Shown here one piece after another: positions 26,452 through 34,703 of a stretch of DNA of 64,000 nucleotides. The DNA is taken from NCBI RefSeq assembly GCF_900102695.1, contig NZ_FMVW01000001.1:620001-684000 (forward strand), read 5' to 3'. Below the pieces are notes generated by a model. That model was not told the DNA's origin and did no database searches. It saw only the letters and a list, made by a program, of their open reading frames with translations. Position numbers and translations under genes: made by a program. The stretch's first letter is position 1. Each line of letters begins with the position of its first letter. The DNA is from Afifella marina DSM 2698. GTDB lineage: Bacteria; Pseudomonadota; Alphaproteobacteria; Rhizobiales; Afifellaceae.

Positions 26452-26763
26452 ATGGCCAAGCCGAAGCAGCAATGGGACCGTTTCACGATCAAGGCCGAGG
26501 TGCAGCGGCGTGGCTACACGCTGACGCAGGTCGCCCAAGAAGCTGGCCTGTCCGAAAGCGCTTGCCGCGTCGCTCTTTACGGCACGTCCCGCGCTGGCGC
26601 TGAGGCGCTTTCCGCCTTCCTCGATGTGCCAGTGGGTGATCTCTTTCCCGGTCTCTATCTCCGCGCTCGATCCAATCGCCGCAAAGCTAACCCGGAAGGC
26701 ACCCGTGAGTCGCGTCAAAAGCGTCGGCCGTCCACGGACAGTGCGAGCGCGCAAGCCTCATGA
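26452..26763 (+). CDS. Ner-like DNA-binding protein
   Basis: A 103-residue basic protein. Residues 1-65 match the Ner/Nlp winged-helix family of transposable phages (WDRFTIKAEVQRRGYTLTQV, then AQEAGLSESACRVALYG, then VPVGDLFPGLY). The start at 26452 has an AAGGAG site. In Mu, Ner down-regulates the early and repressor promoters. A basic Arg/Lys tail follows the domain. First gene of the rightward early operon; a small hairpin (26420-26437) precedes its ribosome site. Confidence 0.88.
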   Translation: MAKPKQQWDRFTIKAEVQRRGYTLTQVAQEAGLSESACRVALYGTSRAGAEALSAFLDVPVGDLFPGLYLRARSNRRKANPEGTRESRQKRRPSTDSASAQAS

Positions 26764-26804
26764 TTCCGTCAGCCGCCTGCCGCCACCAGGACGAGGTGAT
26801 TGCG

Positions 26805-26993
26805 ATGCCGGAGCCAGAGCTTGCGATCGATCCAGGGGCGCCTGCCCATCATCTCCGATCCACACGCGAATGCGCGCGGTGGCGCATGCAGACGACGGCC
26901 CGGCTGATCATCGATCGGCATACGCGGAGGGCGGAGGCGAGAGAGATTGAAGCTGACTTTTTCGAAACGAGTGAGAGAGCGAATGCGTGTTGA
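26805..26993 (+). CDS. Small early prophage protein (62 aa)
   Basis: A 62-residue frame from ATG 26805, which overlaps the start of the ParB-like gene by 11 bases. Sequence is MPEPELAIDPGAPAHHLRST at the start and charged, helical later (RRAEAREIEADFFETSERAN). No family recognised. Position between ner and the ParB-like gene in a tightly packed operon supports it. Confidence 0.45.
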   Translation: MPEPELAIDPGAPAHHLRSTRECARWRMQTTARLIIDRHTRRAEAREIEADFFETSERANAC

Positions 26994-27807
26994 GCGTATA
27001 AAGATCGCGAAAATCGATGCTTCGGGCCGCATCCGGCATGTGCGGCGGGAAAAGGCCGCTGCAATGGCCGAGAGCATTGCCGCGCACGGGTTGCGCACGC
27101 CGATCGAGGTTGTCGAGACCGGCGAGGATGCTTACCGGCTCGTTTTCGGCGAGCACCGCCTCGTCGCCTGCGATTTATATCTCGGCTGGAATGAGATCGA
27201 CGCGATCCTCCGCACTCAGGAAGAGGTCGCCTCCGAAGCCGAGCGACAAATCGGCGAGATCGTCGAAAACCTCGTGCGTTTTGAGCCTACGGCGCTCGAA
27301 AGAGCGGTCGCGCTGGCGCTCTGGAAGGAGCTCTACGAAGCCCGAGAGGTCCTGCCCAAGCGGGGGCGCAAACCCAAAGAGGAAGCCGAATTAGCGGACA
27401 AGATGTCCGCTAATTCGGTCGGCTTCACCGAGTCGGCCGCCGAGCAGCTCGGGTGCTCCGATCGGAACATCCGTCGCGCAATTTCCATCGCCAAGGGCAT
27501 CTCTGAGAAAATCCGTGAGCGCATCGCGGATCACGCAGTTGCCAGCAAGCAGAACGAGCTGCTGGCGCTCGCGGCGGAACCTGAGGGCCGGCAGGGGGCG
27601 ATTGCCGATATTCTCCTCTCTGAGGATGCCGAGGTGCAGAGCATCGCCGAAGCGATCGCAATTCTCGACCAGGTCCCCCAGCCGCGCATCGCCCCCGCTT
27701 ACGAAAAGCTCTCGGAGAAATTTGCGAAACTGAAGCCGCGCGAGCAGCACGCGTTTTTCGCACTCCATCGCGACGCGATCGAAGCCTGGCTGGCGGAGAC
27801 GCGCTGA
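26983..27807 (+). CDS. ParB-like partition/nuclease-family protein of the early operon
   Basis: A 274-residue protein. An N-terminal ParB/Srx-type domain covers residues about 1-90, with the nucleotide-binding-like motif YRLVFGEHRLVACDLYLGWN (ParB box GEHR). A middle HTH (about 145-175, SAAEQLGCSDRNIRRAISIA) and a C-terminal charged region follow. ParB-N proteins of this kind are common in the early region of alphaproteobacterial Mu-like phages. Role in replication or regulation is not known; no ParA partner is present, though the MuB-like ATPase is downstream. The start at 26983 has a GAGAGAG site. Confidence 0.82.
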   Translation: MRVERIKIAKIDASGRIRHVRREKAAAMAESIAAHGLRTPIEVVETGEDAYRLVFGEHRLVACDLYLGWNEIDAILRTQEEVASEAERQIGEIVENLVRFEPTALERAVALALWKELYEAREVLPKRGRKPKEEAELADKMSANSVGFTESAAEQLGCSDRNIRRAISIAKGISEKIRERIADHAVASKQNELLALAAEPEGRQGAIADILLSEDAEVQSIAEAIAILDQVPQPRIAPAYEKLSEKFAKLKPREQHAFFALHRDAIEAWLAETR

Positions 27808-28292
27808 TGCCACGCCCGCGGGACACGCTCACTCTCGACCTCTTCGACTGGGAGCCACCGGCCGTGACCGTGGGCTACGGCGAAGACGTCACGGGGCGTG
27901 GACCGCTCGACCTGCGCATCGCACGTCTGCTTGCGAAAGCGCTGCAGGATATGCGCGACGAAGGGGTCGATCGTGGCGAGATCGCGCTCCGGATGAGCGA
28001 GCATCTCGGACGCTCGGTGTCCAAGGAAATGCTCTACAAATGGTCGTCGCCCGGCTCAAGCGAGCATCGGATCACGCTCGACGCTTTCGCAGCGCTCATC
28101 GCGGTGACCGAGAGATGGGATCTCCTCGGGTTCCTGCCGGGTCTCTACGGCTATGCCGTGGTTTCCGACGATTGCCGGGAGATCATTCGGCTCCATCAGA
28201 TGCGAGAGCACCGTCAGAAGATCGCGCAACACAGCAGCGCGATCGACGCGGAGATTGCCGCGCTCGAAACACGGATGCGGGGGCGGCGATGA
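27807..28292 (+). CDS. Early prophage protein, unknown
   Basis: A 161-residue protein starting within the ParB-like stop codon. The middle (GEIALRMSEHLGRSVSKEML, then YKWSSPGSSEHRITLDAFAA) looks like an HTH that reads phage DNA, followed by a C-terminal coiled coil (about residues 130-158, HQMREHRQKIAQHSSAIDAE). Genes of this layout often directly precede the transposase in alphaproteobacterial Mu-like phages. Possible DNA-binding accessory factor; function inferred from place only. Confidence 0.7.
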   Translation: MPRPRDTLTLDLFDWEPPAVTVGYGEDVTGRGPLDLRIARLLAKALQDMRDEGVDRGEIALRMSEHLGRSVSKEMLYKWSSPGSSEHRITLDAFAALIAVTERWDLLGFLPGLYGYAVVSDDCREIIRLHQMREHRQKIAQHSSAIDAEIAALETRMRGRR

Positions 28293-30628
28293 AAGAGTGG
28301 CTGACCGCCCAGGAGATCGCAAACGAGCGGCTTTATGACCTCCCGGAGACGAAGATGGGCGTTAAGCGGCTCGCTGAGCGGGAGGGCTGGAACGACCATC
28401 CGTTGGCCCGCACCCGGCAAGGGCGCGGGGGTGGGATGGAGTATCACTACCGCATCCTGCCAACACTGGCGCAGATCGCGTATTTCCAACGGCACGCGCG
28501 ACTTAGCACGGCTCCTGCCGTGCATGATGAGCAGGCTGCCGGCTCACGACCGACGGAACATGATCTCGCTCCTTCTGGCCGGGCGGCACAGGAGCGGGAC
28601 GCGCGGCTTGCCATCGTTCATCACTTTGGGCGTTTCGCGGGCGGCATAACGCTTGGCCGGACGGCCGCGGCGCAACTGTACTGTGACAAGTACAACAACC
28701 GCTCCCTGGCCATCGACGATTGGATCGTCGAGGCCGTGCCGCGGATCTCCAAGCGCTCGCTTGCACGTTGGCGGGCCGAGGCAAAGACCGGCGGTGCCAG
28801 GCTAGGTTTTGACAAAGGTCAGGCCCGCAAGGGTAAGAGCGTGCTCGACCAAGCGGAGGGCGGGCGCGTGCGCGCAACGATCCTGGCGCTTCTGGCGGAC
28901 AATCAGCACTTTTCGGCTCATCACATCCGCGATCTCATTGCCGCCGAGTACGGCGAAACCTTGGCTATGCCGGGGCGGGAGAAGCGCGTGCCTCTGCCGC
29001 CGATCCGGACCTTCCAGCACCATTTGAAGGCGCTTCGAACTTCGGAAGCGGTGACGCTTTTGCGCGTGCAAAACCCCGATCGGTTCCGGTCGATCGCCGC
29101 GCCGCGTGGGACCAACAGCCTCGCCCATGTGCAAGAGCCGAACGCACTTTGGCAGATCGACGCGTCGCCCGTCGATGCGCTCTGCACGGACGGACGCCAC
29201 GCCATCTATGTCTGTCTGGATATCGCCACGCGACGGATGACGCTCCTCGTCAGTCGCACGCCGCGTGCCTCCGCGGTCGCACTCCTCATCCGCAAGGCGA
29301 TCCTGGCCTGGGGCGTGCCCGATCTCATCAAAACGGACAACGGTTCGGATTTCGTGGCGCGCGATACCAAGCGCCTTTTCGGCTCGCTCGGGATCGAGAT
29401 CGAACTCTCCGACCCCTACCAGCCGCAGCAAAAGGCGCATGTGGAGCGCGCCATTGGGACGTTCCAACATGATTGCGCAACGCTTTTGCCGGGCTTCGTC
29501 GGGCATTCGGTTGCCGACCGCAGCGCGATCGAGAGCCGCAAATCGTTTGCCGCCAGGCTTGGCGAAAAGGACGAAGCCACCTTCGGCGTCAGCCTGTCGG
29601 GCGAGGATTTGCAGGCAGTCGTCGACCGCTGGGTGGGGACTTATGAGCAGCGGCCCCATAGTGGGCTCAAGGGAGCGACACCGGCGCTTGCCGCAGCCCA
29701 GTCGGCACGGCCTATCCGTCATGTCGACGAGCGTGCCCTCGATCTCCTTTTGATGAGCGTCCCCGGCGGTGGGACGCGCCGGGTCACGTCGCAGGGCATC
29801 CGGGTCAATGGTGCCTATTACATGACGCCGACGATCCTGCCTGGGACCGAGGTGCTCGTGCGCATGGATTCGTCCGATCTCGGGCTCGTTTATGCCTTCA
29901 CGCCCGATGGCGCGGAGCATCTCGGCTGCGGCATCTGTCCCTCGCTCTCTGGCATCGATCCGGCCGCGGCCGCGAAGGCGATGAAATCGTTGCAGAACGA
30001 GATCACCGCCAACGGCGCTGCCGTAATCAAGGCGGAGATCCGACGCCTCAAAAAGAACGGCGCCTACCACGAGCGCATCCTGGCTGTGCGCGAGGCTCGC
30101 GCCCCCAACGTGGTCGCGCTGCCACCACGCTCTGAGCAGCACACCACGCCACAGATCGACGCGGCGATCGCGGCGTCAAAGGCCGGCGAGCCGGTGCGCA
30201 CCGAAGACAGCGAGCGGACGCCGGAGCAGCTCCGTCTGATCGAAGAGATGCGCGTGGCCGAAGAGGCCGAGGTCCATGCCCGCTACGAAGAGACGATGGC
30301 CGCGCATGAGCGTGCCCGCGCCGCCGAGCGTGAGGCGGGGCTGCCAGAGAACGTCACGCGGCTGCCGGAGAGCCCGAAGGAACGATATCTGCGCGCCGTC
30401 GCTGTGCGCGAGGCCGTCGATGCCGGAGAGGCCGACCCCCGCGATGCCGTCTGGCTCGGCCGCTACGAGACGACGCCCGAATACCGCGCCCACCGCGATC
30501 TCCATGAGGAGTTCGGCGACGTCTACCTCGGTCGTTCACAGATCAAAGAAAACCCGGCTCCCAAGGTTCGATTGGGGCCGGGCCAAGACGGACCGCGTAG
30601 CAGCGGCCAAGTGCAAAGAGGAAGCTGA
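28289..30628 (+). CDS. Mu-type DDE transposase A
   Basis: A 779-residue transposase. The N-terminal winged HTH (MKEWLTAQEIANERLYDLPE) is the Mu enhancer-binding type. A second HTH region covers about residues 80-270. The rve catalytic core carries WQIDASPVDALC (D291), DLIKTDNGSDFV (D350) and QQKAHVERAIGTFQ (E386): a DD35E triad with 35 residues between the last two. A C-terminal beta-barrel (from about 470) and a long charged tail follow. It cuts and joins the element ends and probably recognises the 18-bp sites listed here. ATGA overlaps with neighbours show operon coupling. All catalytic residues are intact. Confidence 0.95.
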   Translation: MKEWLTAQEIANERLYDLPETKMGVKRLAEREGWNDHPLARTRQGRGGGMEYHYRILPTLAQIAYFQRHARLSTAPAVHDEQAAGSRPTEHDLAPSGRAAQERDARLAIVHHFGRFAGGITLGRTAAAQLYCDKYNNRSLAIDDWIVEAVPRISKRSLARWRAEAKTGGARLGFDKGQARKGKSVLDQAEGGRVRATILALLADNQHFSAHHIRDLIAAEYGETLAMPGREKRVPLPPIRTFQHHLKALRTSEAVTLLRVQNPDRFRSIAAPRGTNSLAHVQEPNALWQIDASPVDALCTDGRHAIYVCLDIATRRMTLLVSRTPRASAVALLIRKAILAWGVPDLIKTDNGSDFVARDTKRLFGSLGIEIELSDPYQPQQKAHVERAIGTFQHDCATLLPGFVGHSVADRSAIESRKSFAARLGEKDEATFGVSLSGEDLQAVVDRWVGTYEQRPHSGLKGATPALAAAQSARPIRHVDERALDLLLMSVPGGGTRRVTSQGIRVNGAYYMTPTILPGTEVLVRMDSSDLGLVYAFTPDGAEHLGCGICPSLSGIDPAAAAKAMKSLQNEITANGAAVIKAEIRRLKKNGAYHERILAVREARAPNVVALPPRSEQHTTPQIDAAIAASKAGEPVRTEDSERTPEQLRLIEEMRVAEEAEVHARYEETMAAHERARAAEREAGLPENVTRLPESPKERYLRAVAVREAVDAGEADPRDAVWLGRYETTPEYRAHRDLHEEFGDVYLGRSQIKENPAPKVRLGPGQDGPRSSGQVQRGS

Positions 30629-31374
30629 TGCAGGATCTCACCAAAGTCAAGAAAGCCGCGCCGACACGCAACGTCGCTGCCTTCTCGGCTCTGATCACCA
30701 GGGTGGTGGAGCGCGACCTGTCGCTGCCAGGACTCGCCACGTTCTACGGCCCTTCCGGGCTCGGAAAAACGAAGAGCGCCATCTACGGGGCCAACCGTTA
30801 TCGCGCCGCCTATGTGGAGTGCGGTCAGTACACAACCGCGAAATCTTTGCTCGTCTCGATCCTGACGGAGCTCGGGCTCACGCGGCCTCGGGGCACGGTT
30901 GCAGAGCTCATCGCCGAGGCGATCCGGCTGATGGCGGCGGACATCAGCAAACCGCTCATCGTCGATGAGGCGCACCACATTGCCAATCGGCGTTTCGTCG
31001 ATGTTTTGCGCGAACTGCATGACAAGTCGCTGGCCCCGATCATCCTCATCGGTGAGGAGACGTTGCCGGCTGCGCTCGAACATTACGAACGCGTGCACAA
31101 TCGCATGCTCGATTGGGTCGCCGCCGAGCCCTGCAACAAGGGAGACTTCGAACTCCTCGTTTCGAGCTATTGCCCGGGGCTGACAATCGCCGACGACCTC
31201 GCGCGCGAGATGCTGGAGGTGACGCACGGCAACACGAGACGGATCGTCGTCAATCTCGCCAAAGCCGAAGAGATCGCAGCGCGCGAAGGTCTGTCTGAGA
31301 TCGGCCTTGGGGCTTTCGGTGGAGCTGTGGAGATCGTCGGCTGCCGAGCGCCTACGCCACGGAGGATGGCGTGA
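30628..31374 (+). CDS. MuB-like AAA ATPase, target-DNA activator
   Basis: A 248-residue ATPase directly after the transposase. Walker A is GPSGLGKTKS (residues 41-50) and Walker B is KPLIVDEAHH. The fold matches the phage AAA_22/MuB class. By analogy with Mu it delivers target DNA to the transpososome and gives immunity to self-insertion. The stop codon overlaps the ATG of the next gene. Confidence 0.92.
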   Translation: MQDLTKVKKAAPTRNVAAFSALITRVVERDLSLPGLATFYGPSGLGKTKSAIYGANRYRAAYVECGQYTTAKSLLVSILTELGLTRPRGTVAELIAEAIRLMAADISKPLIVDEAHHIANRRFVDVLRELHDKSLAPIILIGEETLPAALEHYERVHNRMLDWVAAEPCNKGDFELLVSSYCPGLTIADDLAREMLEVTHGNTRRIVVNLAKAEEIAAREGLSEIGLGAFGGAVEIVGCRAPTPRRMA

Positions 31375-32009
31375 TGGCGCCCAAACCTCATTTTCGTGAT
31401 CTGAAGGAGCTGCGCCCTGGCGAGGACGGCCTCTGGGAGATCGTGCTGCGACTGGATCGCCACGGCCCTTTCAGCGTCTCCGATATCACCGGCCAAACGC
31501 GGCTGTCGGTCGGCGCAGTCTCCAGATATGTGGCACGGCTCTACCGTGGGGGCTACCTCGCTGCAGCCGGCGAACGGACACATCCGCGGCCCTGGCTCAG
31601 CCCCGCCAAGCTCTACCGCCTGGTGCGACGGCCGACATTGCCGCCCCGCCTCAATCTGGATGGTTCGGTGCGTCAGGAACCCGATATCGAGACGTTTTGG
31701 CGGACAATGAAGATGCTCACAGTCTTCACGGTCAATGATCTCACTTCGACCTTCGAGTGTCCGCGGACAAAAGAACAGGCGGCTCGCCTGTACGTTCGTC
31801 GCCTGGTTCTTGCCGGTGTCTTGGTCATTGTCGAAGCGAGCCGCGTCAAGGGGCCGGGCAGAGGCAGGGCGCCTGCCAAGCTGCGGCTTATTCGCAATCT
31901 CGGTGCGCGTGCGCCTCGCGTCCTCTCGACGCCGGAAGGCCTCGTCGTTTTTGACTCCAACGCAGGCGAGATCGTCGCAACGATCGATGGCCGAGGAGGG
32001 GACAGATGA
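31374..32009 (+). CDS. Early prophage winged-HTH protein
   Basis: A 211-residue protein with two predicted winged-helix segments: residues about 18-60 (WEIVLRLDRHGPFSVSDITG, then QTRLSVGAVSRYVARLYRGG) and about 105-150 (FTVNDLTSTFECPRTKEQAA, then RLYVRRLVLAGVLVIV). These resemble DNA-binding regulators commonly found downstream of MuB in such phages. Function not established. Confidence 0.75.
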   Translation: MAPKPHFRDLKELRPGEDGLWEIVLRLDRHGPFSVSDITGQTRLSVGAVSRYVARLYRGGYLAAAGERTHPRPWLSPAKLYRLVRRPTLPPRLNLDGSVRQEPDIETFWRTMKMLTVFTVNDLTSTFECPRTKEQAARLYVRRLVLAGVLVIVEASRVKGPGRGRAPAKLRLIRNLGARAPRVLSTPEGLVVFDSNAGEIVATIDGRGGDR

Positions 32010-32410
32010 ACCGCGGTCCTGTCTCCGGCAACCAGAAAGCCGATTTCGTGGCACGCGCCCGCATAGCCTGGGGCGAACCGCCCGACTGGGTGGTGACGCT
32101 TGCCGAAGAAGCGACCCGGACCACAGGTGCGGCAGCCGCCCGGCGCATCAATTATTCGCCGGCGACGCTCAGTCAGGTGATCTCAAACACATATCGCGGC
32201 GATCTCGGCCGAGTCCAAGAAATGGTCGAAGGCGCGCTGATGGCGTCGACCGTCGATTGTCCCGTCCTCGGCGAGATCGGCCGCGACCGGTGTCTCGACG
32301 AACAAGCCCGCCCCTTTGCCGCGACCTCAACCCACCGCGCCCAGCTCTACCACTGGTGCGCCGGCCGCTGCCCTCACTCCAAACAGCACAAGGGAGATTG
32401 CGATGAATAG
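32006..32410 (+). CDS. Early prophage transcriptional-regulator-like protein
   Basis: A 134-residue protein. An HTH-like stretch is at about residues 30-62 (AEEATRTTGAAAARRINYSP, then ATLSQVISNTYRGD), as in lambda-repressor-like short regulators. The C-terminus is rich in Cys and His (HWCAGRCPHSKQHKGDCDE), possibly a metal site. Overlaps both neighbours by a few bases. Such genes are typical of the Mu-like early operon in alphaproteobacteria. Confidence 0.7.
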   Translation: MNRGPVSGNQKADFVARARIAWGEPPDWVVTLAEEATRTTGAAAARRINYSPATLSQVISNTYRGDLGRVQEMVEGALMASTVDCPVLGEIGRDRCLDEQARPFAATSTHRAQLYHWCAGRCPHSKQHKGDCDE

Positions 32411-32801
32411 TGTCATGTCTCAAAGCACCGCTGTGGTCCCCGAGACGACCCTCTCGGTCCGGATCGGAGCGCTTGAAGAGCGTTTCGACAATCTCCTCCG
32501 CGAAGGTGCCGGCATGTCGCGCGAGGACGTCGAGGCCGTCCGCGATCATCTTACCACTTTGCGTCGGGATGCCGCCGGGCTGGAGTGCGGCCCGGAGCTG
32601 GTGATCAACACAACCGCAAAAGAGGCCGTCGACGAGGTCGAGAAAGCGCTGACCGCCCTCACGGTTTGCCGCACCACGCTGATCGCCGTGATGCTGTCTG
32701 AAAAGCGGGATGCAGCCGGCCAGGCGGCCTATTGGCTCAAAGGCGCGGCTGCGGCGATTGCAAAGGCGCAGAGCATCGCTTGCGCGGAGCCGCAGGCATG
32801 A
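32403..32801 (+). CDS. Early prophage helical protein, unknown
   Basis: A 132-residue, mostly helical protein starting at ATG 32403, which overlaps the previous stop. It has a coiled-coil-like segment (SVRIGALEERFDNLLREGAG, residues about 17-36) and a helical rest (EAVDEVEKALTALTVCRTTL). No enzymatic motif seen. Overlaps the next gene by 4 bp. Confidence 0.65.
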   Translation: MNSVMSQSTAVVPETTLSVRIGALEERFDNLLREGAGMSREDVEAVRDHLTTLRRDAAGLECGPELVINTTAKEAVDEVEKALTALTVCRTTLIAVMLSEKRDAAGQAAYWLKGAAAAIAKAQSIACAEPQA

Positions 32802-33331
32802 ACGCGGTTGCTTGCCATGGTGACCGCGGCCTCGACGAGATACCTCGTGCCCGGATCGGCCTTATCGAAACCCTCGCTGGGAAGGGGATGCCACCCCGCG
32901 CCATTTGCGAGGCTACCGGCGAACCGCTCTCTGCAATCGAGCTGGTCCTCGCCGCCCGGCGAAATGCTGTGAAGCGGGCAAAGGAACGGGATATCCGCGA
33001 GTTCTATAGCGTCCACGTGGTTGTCCCCTTCGCCCCTGTGCGGAGCCGCCAAGAGACAAACCTCGATCGCCCGGGGATGCGGATCGTCGTGGAGGTCGCG
33101 GCTGCGCACGGGGTGCGTGTGAGGGATCTGCAATCGGTCGCACGCAACCCCCGCATCAACGAGGCCCGGCAGGAGGCGATGTACCGGATCGCCTGCGAAA
33201 CGGACCTGCCTCTCACCGTGGTCGGCCGGCTTCTGCGGCGTGATCACTCCACCATCCAATACGGCGTGCGGGCACATGCGGCTCGCCACAATCTGCCGCT
33301 GCCGCGCGGCATGCAGGAGACAAAGCGATGA
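32798..33331 (+). CDS. Prophage protein with DnaA domain IV-like C-terminus
   Basis: A 177-residue protein. The N-terminal half is an unrecognised helical part (LIETLAGKGMPPRAICEATG may be an HTH). The C-terminal about 75 residues resemble the DNA-binding domain of the replication initiator DnaA (IVVEVAAAHGVRVRDLQSVA, then EARQEAMYRIACETDLPLTV, then VGRLLRRDHSTIQYGVRAHA). The family motif is usually VGR.FGRDHSTV. There is no ATPase domain. It could bind host DnaA boxes or compete with DnaA; function is inferred. The host gene broken by this prophage has the same type of domain. Confidence 0.8.
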   Translation: MNAVACHGDRGLDEIPRARIGLIETLAGKGMPPRAICEATGEPLSAIELVLAARRNAVKRAKERDIREFYSVHVVVPFAPVRSRQETNLDRPGMRIVVEVAAAHGVRVRDLQSVARNPRINEARQEAMYRIACETDLPLTVVGRLLRRDHSTIQYGVRAHAARHNLPLPRGMQETKR

Positions 33332-34074
33332 CCACGACCGTTGATGCCTCGAGCGATACCGCTACGCCTCCGGGTACCATCCAGGTTGGCGGAAAGACCT
33401 ATATGCAGGATGCCAAAGGCAGTCTGGTGCCGGTCGATCTGGTCAAGCCGATCGACCGGCTGCAGGACGAGACGGTCCGCAAGATGATCGTCTACGCCCG
33501 CGACCTGTCGGGGCAGATCGCCCGATTCAAAGGACATTGCTTCGACGATGTCGGGAGCCTGCAGGCACTGGTCGAGCAGGAATACGGAGCCACACTCGGC
33601 GGACGGAAGGGCAACCTGACGCTCACCACCGTCGACGGGACGCAGAAGGTGACGATCCAGGTTGCCGACCAGATCGAATTCGGCCCCGAACTGCAGGCGG
33701 CAAAGAAGCTGGTCGATCAATGTCTGTCGGAATGGGCGGAAGGCTCGCGCGACGAGTTGCGCGCCATCGTCAACCGAGCCTTCTCGGTCGACAAAGAAGG
33801 TCAGATCAACCGCTCGGAGCTGTTCATGCTCCTGCGCGTCGCGATCGAAGACGAGCGCTGGATGCGCGCGATGGACGCGATCCGCGATTCCATCCGGGTG
33901 ATCGGCTCGAAAACCTACATTCGCTTCTACGAGCGCCCTGCGCCGGACGCCGCCTGGCGGGCGGTCACCATCGATCTCGCGAGCGCATGCCCGCGCCGTC
34001 GTGGAGGCGCTCAAGGCGTGGTGCGAGCGCGAGGGCGTCGACTGGTCCGTGGGCCGCGCCACCGAGGACCATAA
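33328..34074 (+). CDS. DUF3164-family prophage protein
   Basis: A 248-residue protein matching the DUF3164 family, a standard part of Mu-like early operons. Visible core: GGKTYMQDAKGSLVPVDLVK, then ARFKGHCFDDVGSLQALVEQ and AIVNRAFSVDKEGQINRSEL, then RFYERPAPDAAWRAVTIDLA. The family normally ends close to that last motif. Here the frame runs about 25 residues further in Arg-rich sequence that is antiframe to the next gene, suggesting that the original stop was lost. Molecular role unknown. Confidence 0.85.
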   Translation: MTTTVDASSDTATPPGTIQVGGKTYMQDAKGSLVPVDLVKPIDRLQDETVRKMIVYARDLSGQIARFKGHCFDDVGSLQALVEQEYGATLGGRKGNLTLTTVDGTQKVTIQVADQIEFGPELQAAKKLVDQCLSEWAEGSRDELRAIVNRAFSVDKEGQINRSELFMLLRVAIEDERWMRAMDAIRDSIRVIGSKTYIRFYERPAPDAAWRAVTIDLASACPRRRGGAQGVVRARGRRLVRGPRHRGP

Positions 34075-34270
34075 GCGCCGCTACGGCTACAAGATCGCGC
34101 TGGCGCAGTGGCGCAAGCTCCATCCCGGCGCGCCGATGCCCGATTTCTGGCGCGACGCGTCGGCAATCCTCCGTCGCCCCCTCATCTCCCGAAAGCCGAC
34201 CGACGCGGAATGGATTACCGTGATGAACCGGTTCGGGGAGCTGGTGCGTGCAGAGGAGCGCGAGCGATGA
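34001..34270 (+). CDS. Small prophage protein, unknown
   Basis: An 89-residue protein from a GTG start (VEALKAWCEREGVDWSVGRA), overlapping the DUF3164 extension by 74 bases. It is basic and Trp-rich (YKIALAQWRKLHPGAPMPDF). No family recognised. The start is uncertain; its frame is open further upstream without an ATG. Overlaps the SNase gene by 4 bp. Confidence 0.6.
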   Translation: MEALKAWCEREGVDWSVGRATEDHKRRYGYKIALAQWRKLHPGAPMPDFWRDASAILRRPLISRKPTDAEWITVMNRFGELVRAEERER

Positions 34271-34680
34271 GGAACGGGCTCATCTTTCTGTTCGTCATGG
34301 TTTCGTCTGCACTCGCTGGCGAGGTGCCGCCACCCGCCCATGACGGTGACACGTTCTACGTCGCACCGGCAGCTGATACGCCGTTCTGTTCTCGTCTTCG
34401 GTGGGGGCGCTGGGAATCCATCCGCATTCTCGGCATCGACGCACCGGAAATGCACGGACGCTGCGAGTTGGAAAACCGGCTCGCGAGGGTTGCGCGCGAA
34501 AGGCTTCGAGAGCTCCTCGGCTCGGGCCAATTGGTACTCGATCGACGCGGCTGCGACCGCTACGAGCGTACGCTTGCCCGTGTCAGCGTCGGCGGTCACG
34601 ACATCGCAGAAGTGATGATTAGCGAGGGTCTGGCGCGACCGTATAGCGGGGGCCGCCGCCGCTCCTGGTGTGGGAGATGA
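34267..34680 (+). CDS. Exported SNase-like (thermonuclease) protein
   Basis: A 137-residue protein with a signal peptide (MRNGLIFLFVMVSSALAGEV) and a staphylococcal-nuclease-type domain. Features: HDGDTFYVAP, RWESIRILGIDAPEMHGRCE and CDRYERTLARVSVGGHDIAE, then MISEGLARPY. Basic and acidic residues at the expected active-site positions are present. Expected to be a calcium-dependent nuclease exported to the periplasm. It closes the early operon. Export of a nuclease by a prophage could degrade incoming DNA or salvage nucleotides; that is inference. Confidence 0.85.
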   Translation: MRNGLIFLFVMVSSALAGEVPPPAHDGDTFYVAPAADTPFCSRLRWGRWESIRILGIDAPEMHGRCELENRLARVARERLRELLGSGQLVLDRRGCDRYERTLARVSVGGHDIAEVMISEGLARPYSGGRRRSWCGR

Positions 34681-34703
34681 GGGTGCTGGTTGTCCTTACC
34701 TTA

